Positions 28,638 through 28,962 of a stretch of 28,962 nucleotides of DNA are shown here, piece after piece (within the stretch, counting starts at the first letter, position 1; each line of letters starts with the position of its first letter). Source of the stretch: a virus. The notes below the pieces were generated by a model. It made no database searches. It had not been told where the DNA came from and saw nothing but the letters and a program-made list of their open reading frames with translations. The stretch spans positions 1-28,962 of IMG/VR virus record IMGVR_UViG_3300025127_000184. One strand, given 5' to 3'. The translations under genes and the position numbers were made by a program.

Positions 28638-28962
28638 CGGCAATACAAAAGTTGCTAAGACGGCAGCAAAAGAAAACCCACTCGGCCCCGTACGCCTCGC
28701 GTCGTTAAGCCTGTTTCCAGACCTTAGCGTTTGTCCCGCCAGCGAATTAGCCGGTTGCATTGAACCGTGCTTAACGTGGTCGGGCTTGGCTGCCGTTTAC
28801 GATTCAATAAATAACGCACGCAAGGCGAGAACCAAATACTGGCTGACTGACCAATCCGGCTTTCTGGGCCAACTGCGCCGCGAACTAAAGAACTTTTCAA
28901 AATTGTGCCGTAAGCAGGGCGTACAGGGCGTCGTTAGGCTTAATGTATTGTCGGACATACAG
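28603..28962 (+). CDS. GP88-family protein (PF17338), N-terminal 120 residues
   Basis: This gene runs off the right edge. From ATG 28603 the visible part reads Asn-Pro-Leu-Gly-Pro-Val-Arg-Leu-Ala-Ser-Leu-Ser-Leu, then Cys44 ... Cys52 ... Cys56 (CX7CX3C). A helix follows with Arg-Lys-Ala-Arg-Thr-Lys-Tyr-Trp, and the visible end is Val-Val-Arg-Leu-Asn-Val-Leu-Ser-Asp-Ile. This matches phage gene product 88 proteins, a widespread family of unknown activity with a conserved Cys cluster and an Arg-Leu-Asn ... Asp-Ile segment. The cluster suggests metal binding. It starts inside the preceding gene. Confidence 0.75.
   Translation, partial: MIKKLLDTAPNSGNTKVAKTAAKENPLGPVRLASLSLFPDLSVCPASELAGCIEPCLTWSGLAAVYDSINNARKARTKYWLTDQSGFLGQLRRELKNFSKLCRKQGVQGVVRLNVLSDIQ

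Noticed and set aside
1-28962. CRISPR array or insertion sequence
   Set aside because: No regularly spaced identical repeats of 25-40 bases and no transposase or terminal inverted repeats were seen by eye.

Overview
The window is a 28,962-base piece of a tailed double-stranded DNA phage genome, most likely a podovirus-like phage of a marine bacterium. The evidence is the tightly overlapped gene packing, a holin/lysozyme lysis cassette, a P22 gp10-like tail protein, a run of very large Ala/Gly/Gln-rich virion proteins of the kind seen in marine metagenomic podoviruses, and a phage replication set (AEP primase, UvrD-like and SNF2-like helicases, DUF3310, family A DNA polymerase). Base composition looks balanced by eye, which argues against an AT-rich SAR11 host. 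Terminase, portal, major capsid, integrase and RNA polymerase genes are not in the window. Both ends cut through genes (XhlA-like on the left, GP88-like on the right).

Region 1 (1-2536, rightward) is the lysis cassette: an XhlA-like fragment, several small membrane or soluble proteins, an EF-hand membrane protein, a Holin_3TM protein and a GH24 lysozyme. Most junctions are ATGA or TAATG overlaps. Region 2 (2536-14675, rightward) holds virion genes: a gp10-like tail/DNA-stabilisation protein, a small unknown, and four large internal-virion or tail proteins of 628, 599, 816 and 1257 residues. It ends at a CTAG palindrome that supplies the stop codons of two convergent genes.

Region 3 (14672-23126) is replication and recombination. 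A leftward SNF2-type helicase diverges from a rightward operon: a coiled-coil protein, a 259-residue protein with an SSB-like acidic Pro-Phe tail, an archaeo-eukaryotic-type primase, a small conserved protein, a UvrD-like helicase, DUF3310 and PolA. These would together prime, unwind and copy the phage genome.

Region 4 (23127-27862, mostly leftward) is a dense module of about sixteen small genes, mostly unknown. It includes three supported genes under 60 codons (a ribbon-helix-helix regulator, a 44-residue CxxC/CxxC mini-protein and a 55-residue coiled coil), plus a possible 37-residue one. Two intrinsic terminators on the minus strand punctuate it, and one rightward gene with a Trp/Arg/Lys-rich head interrupts it.

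Region 5 (27863-28376) is a non-coding control locus. It has a 15-bp palindromic operator, GGCGGTAC iterons that fold into a nested cruciform, and long A/T tracts. It lies between the start of the leftward module and a rightward transcription unit (28377 onward), which begins with a gene that appears paralogous to the rightward gene inside region 4 and continues into GP88. The control locus and the paired Trp-rich genes are the most unusual content here.
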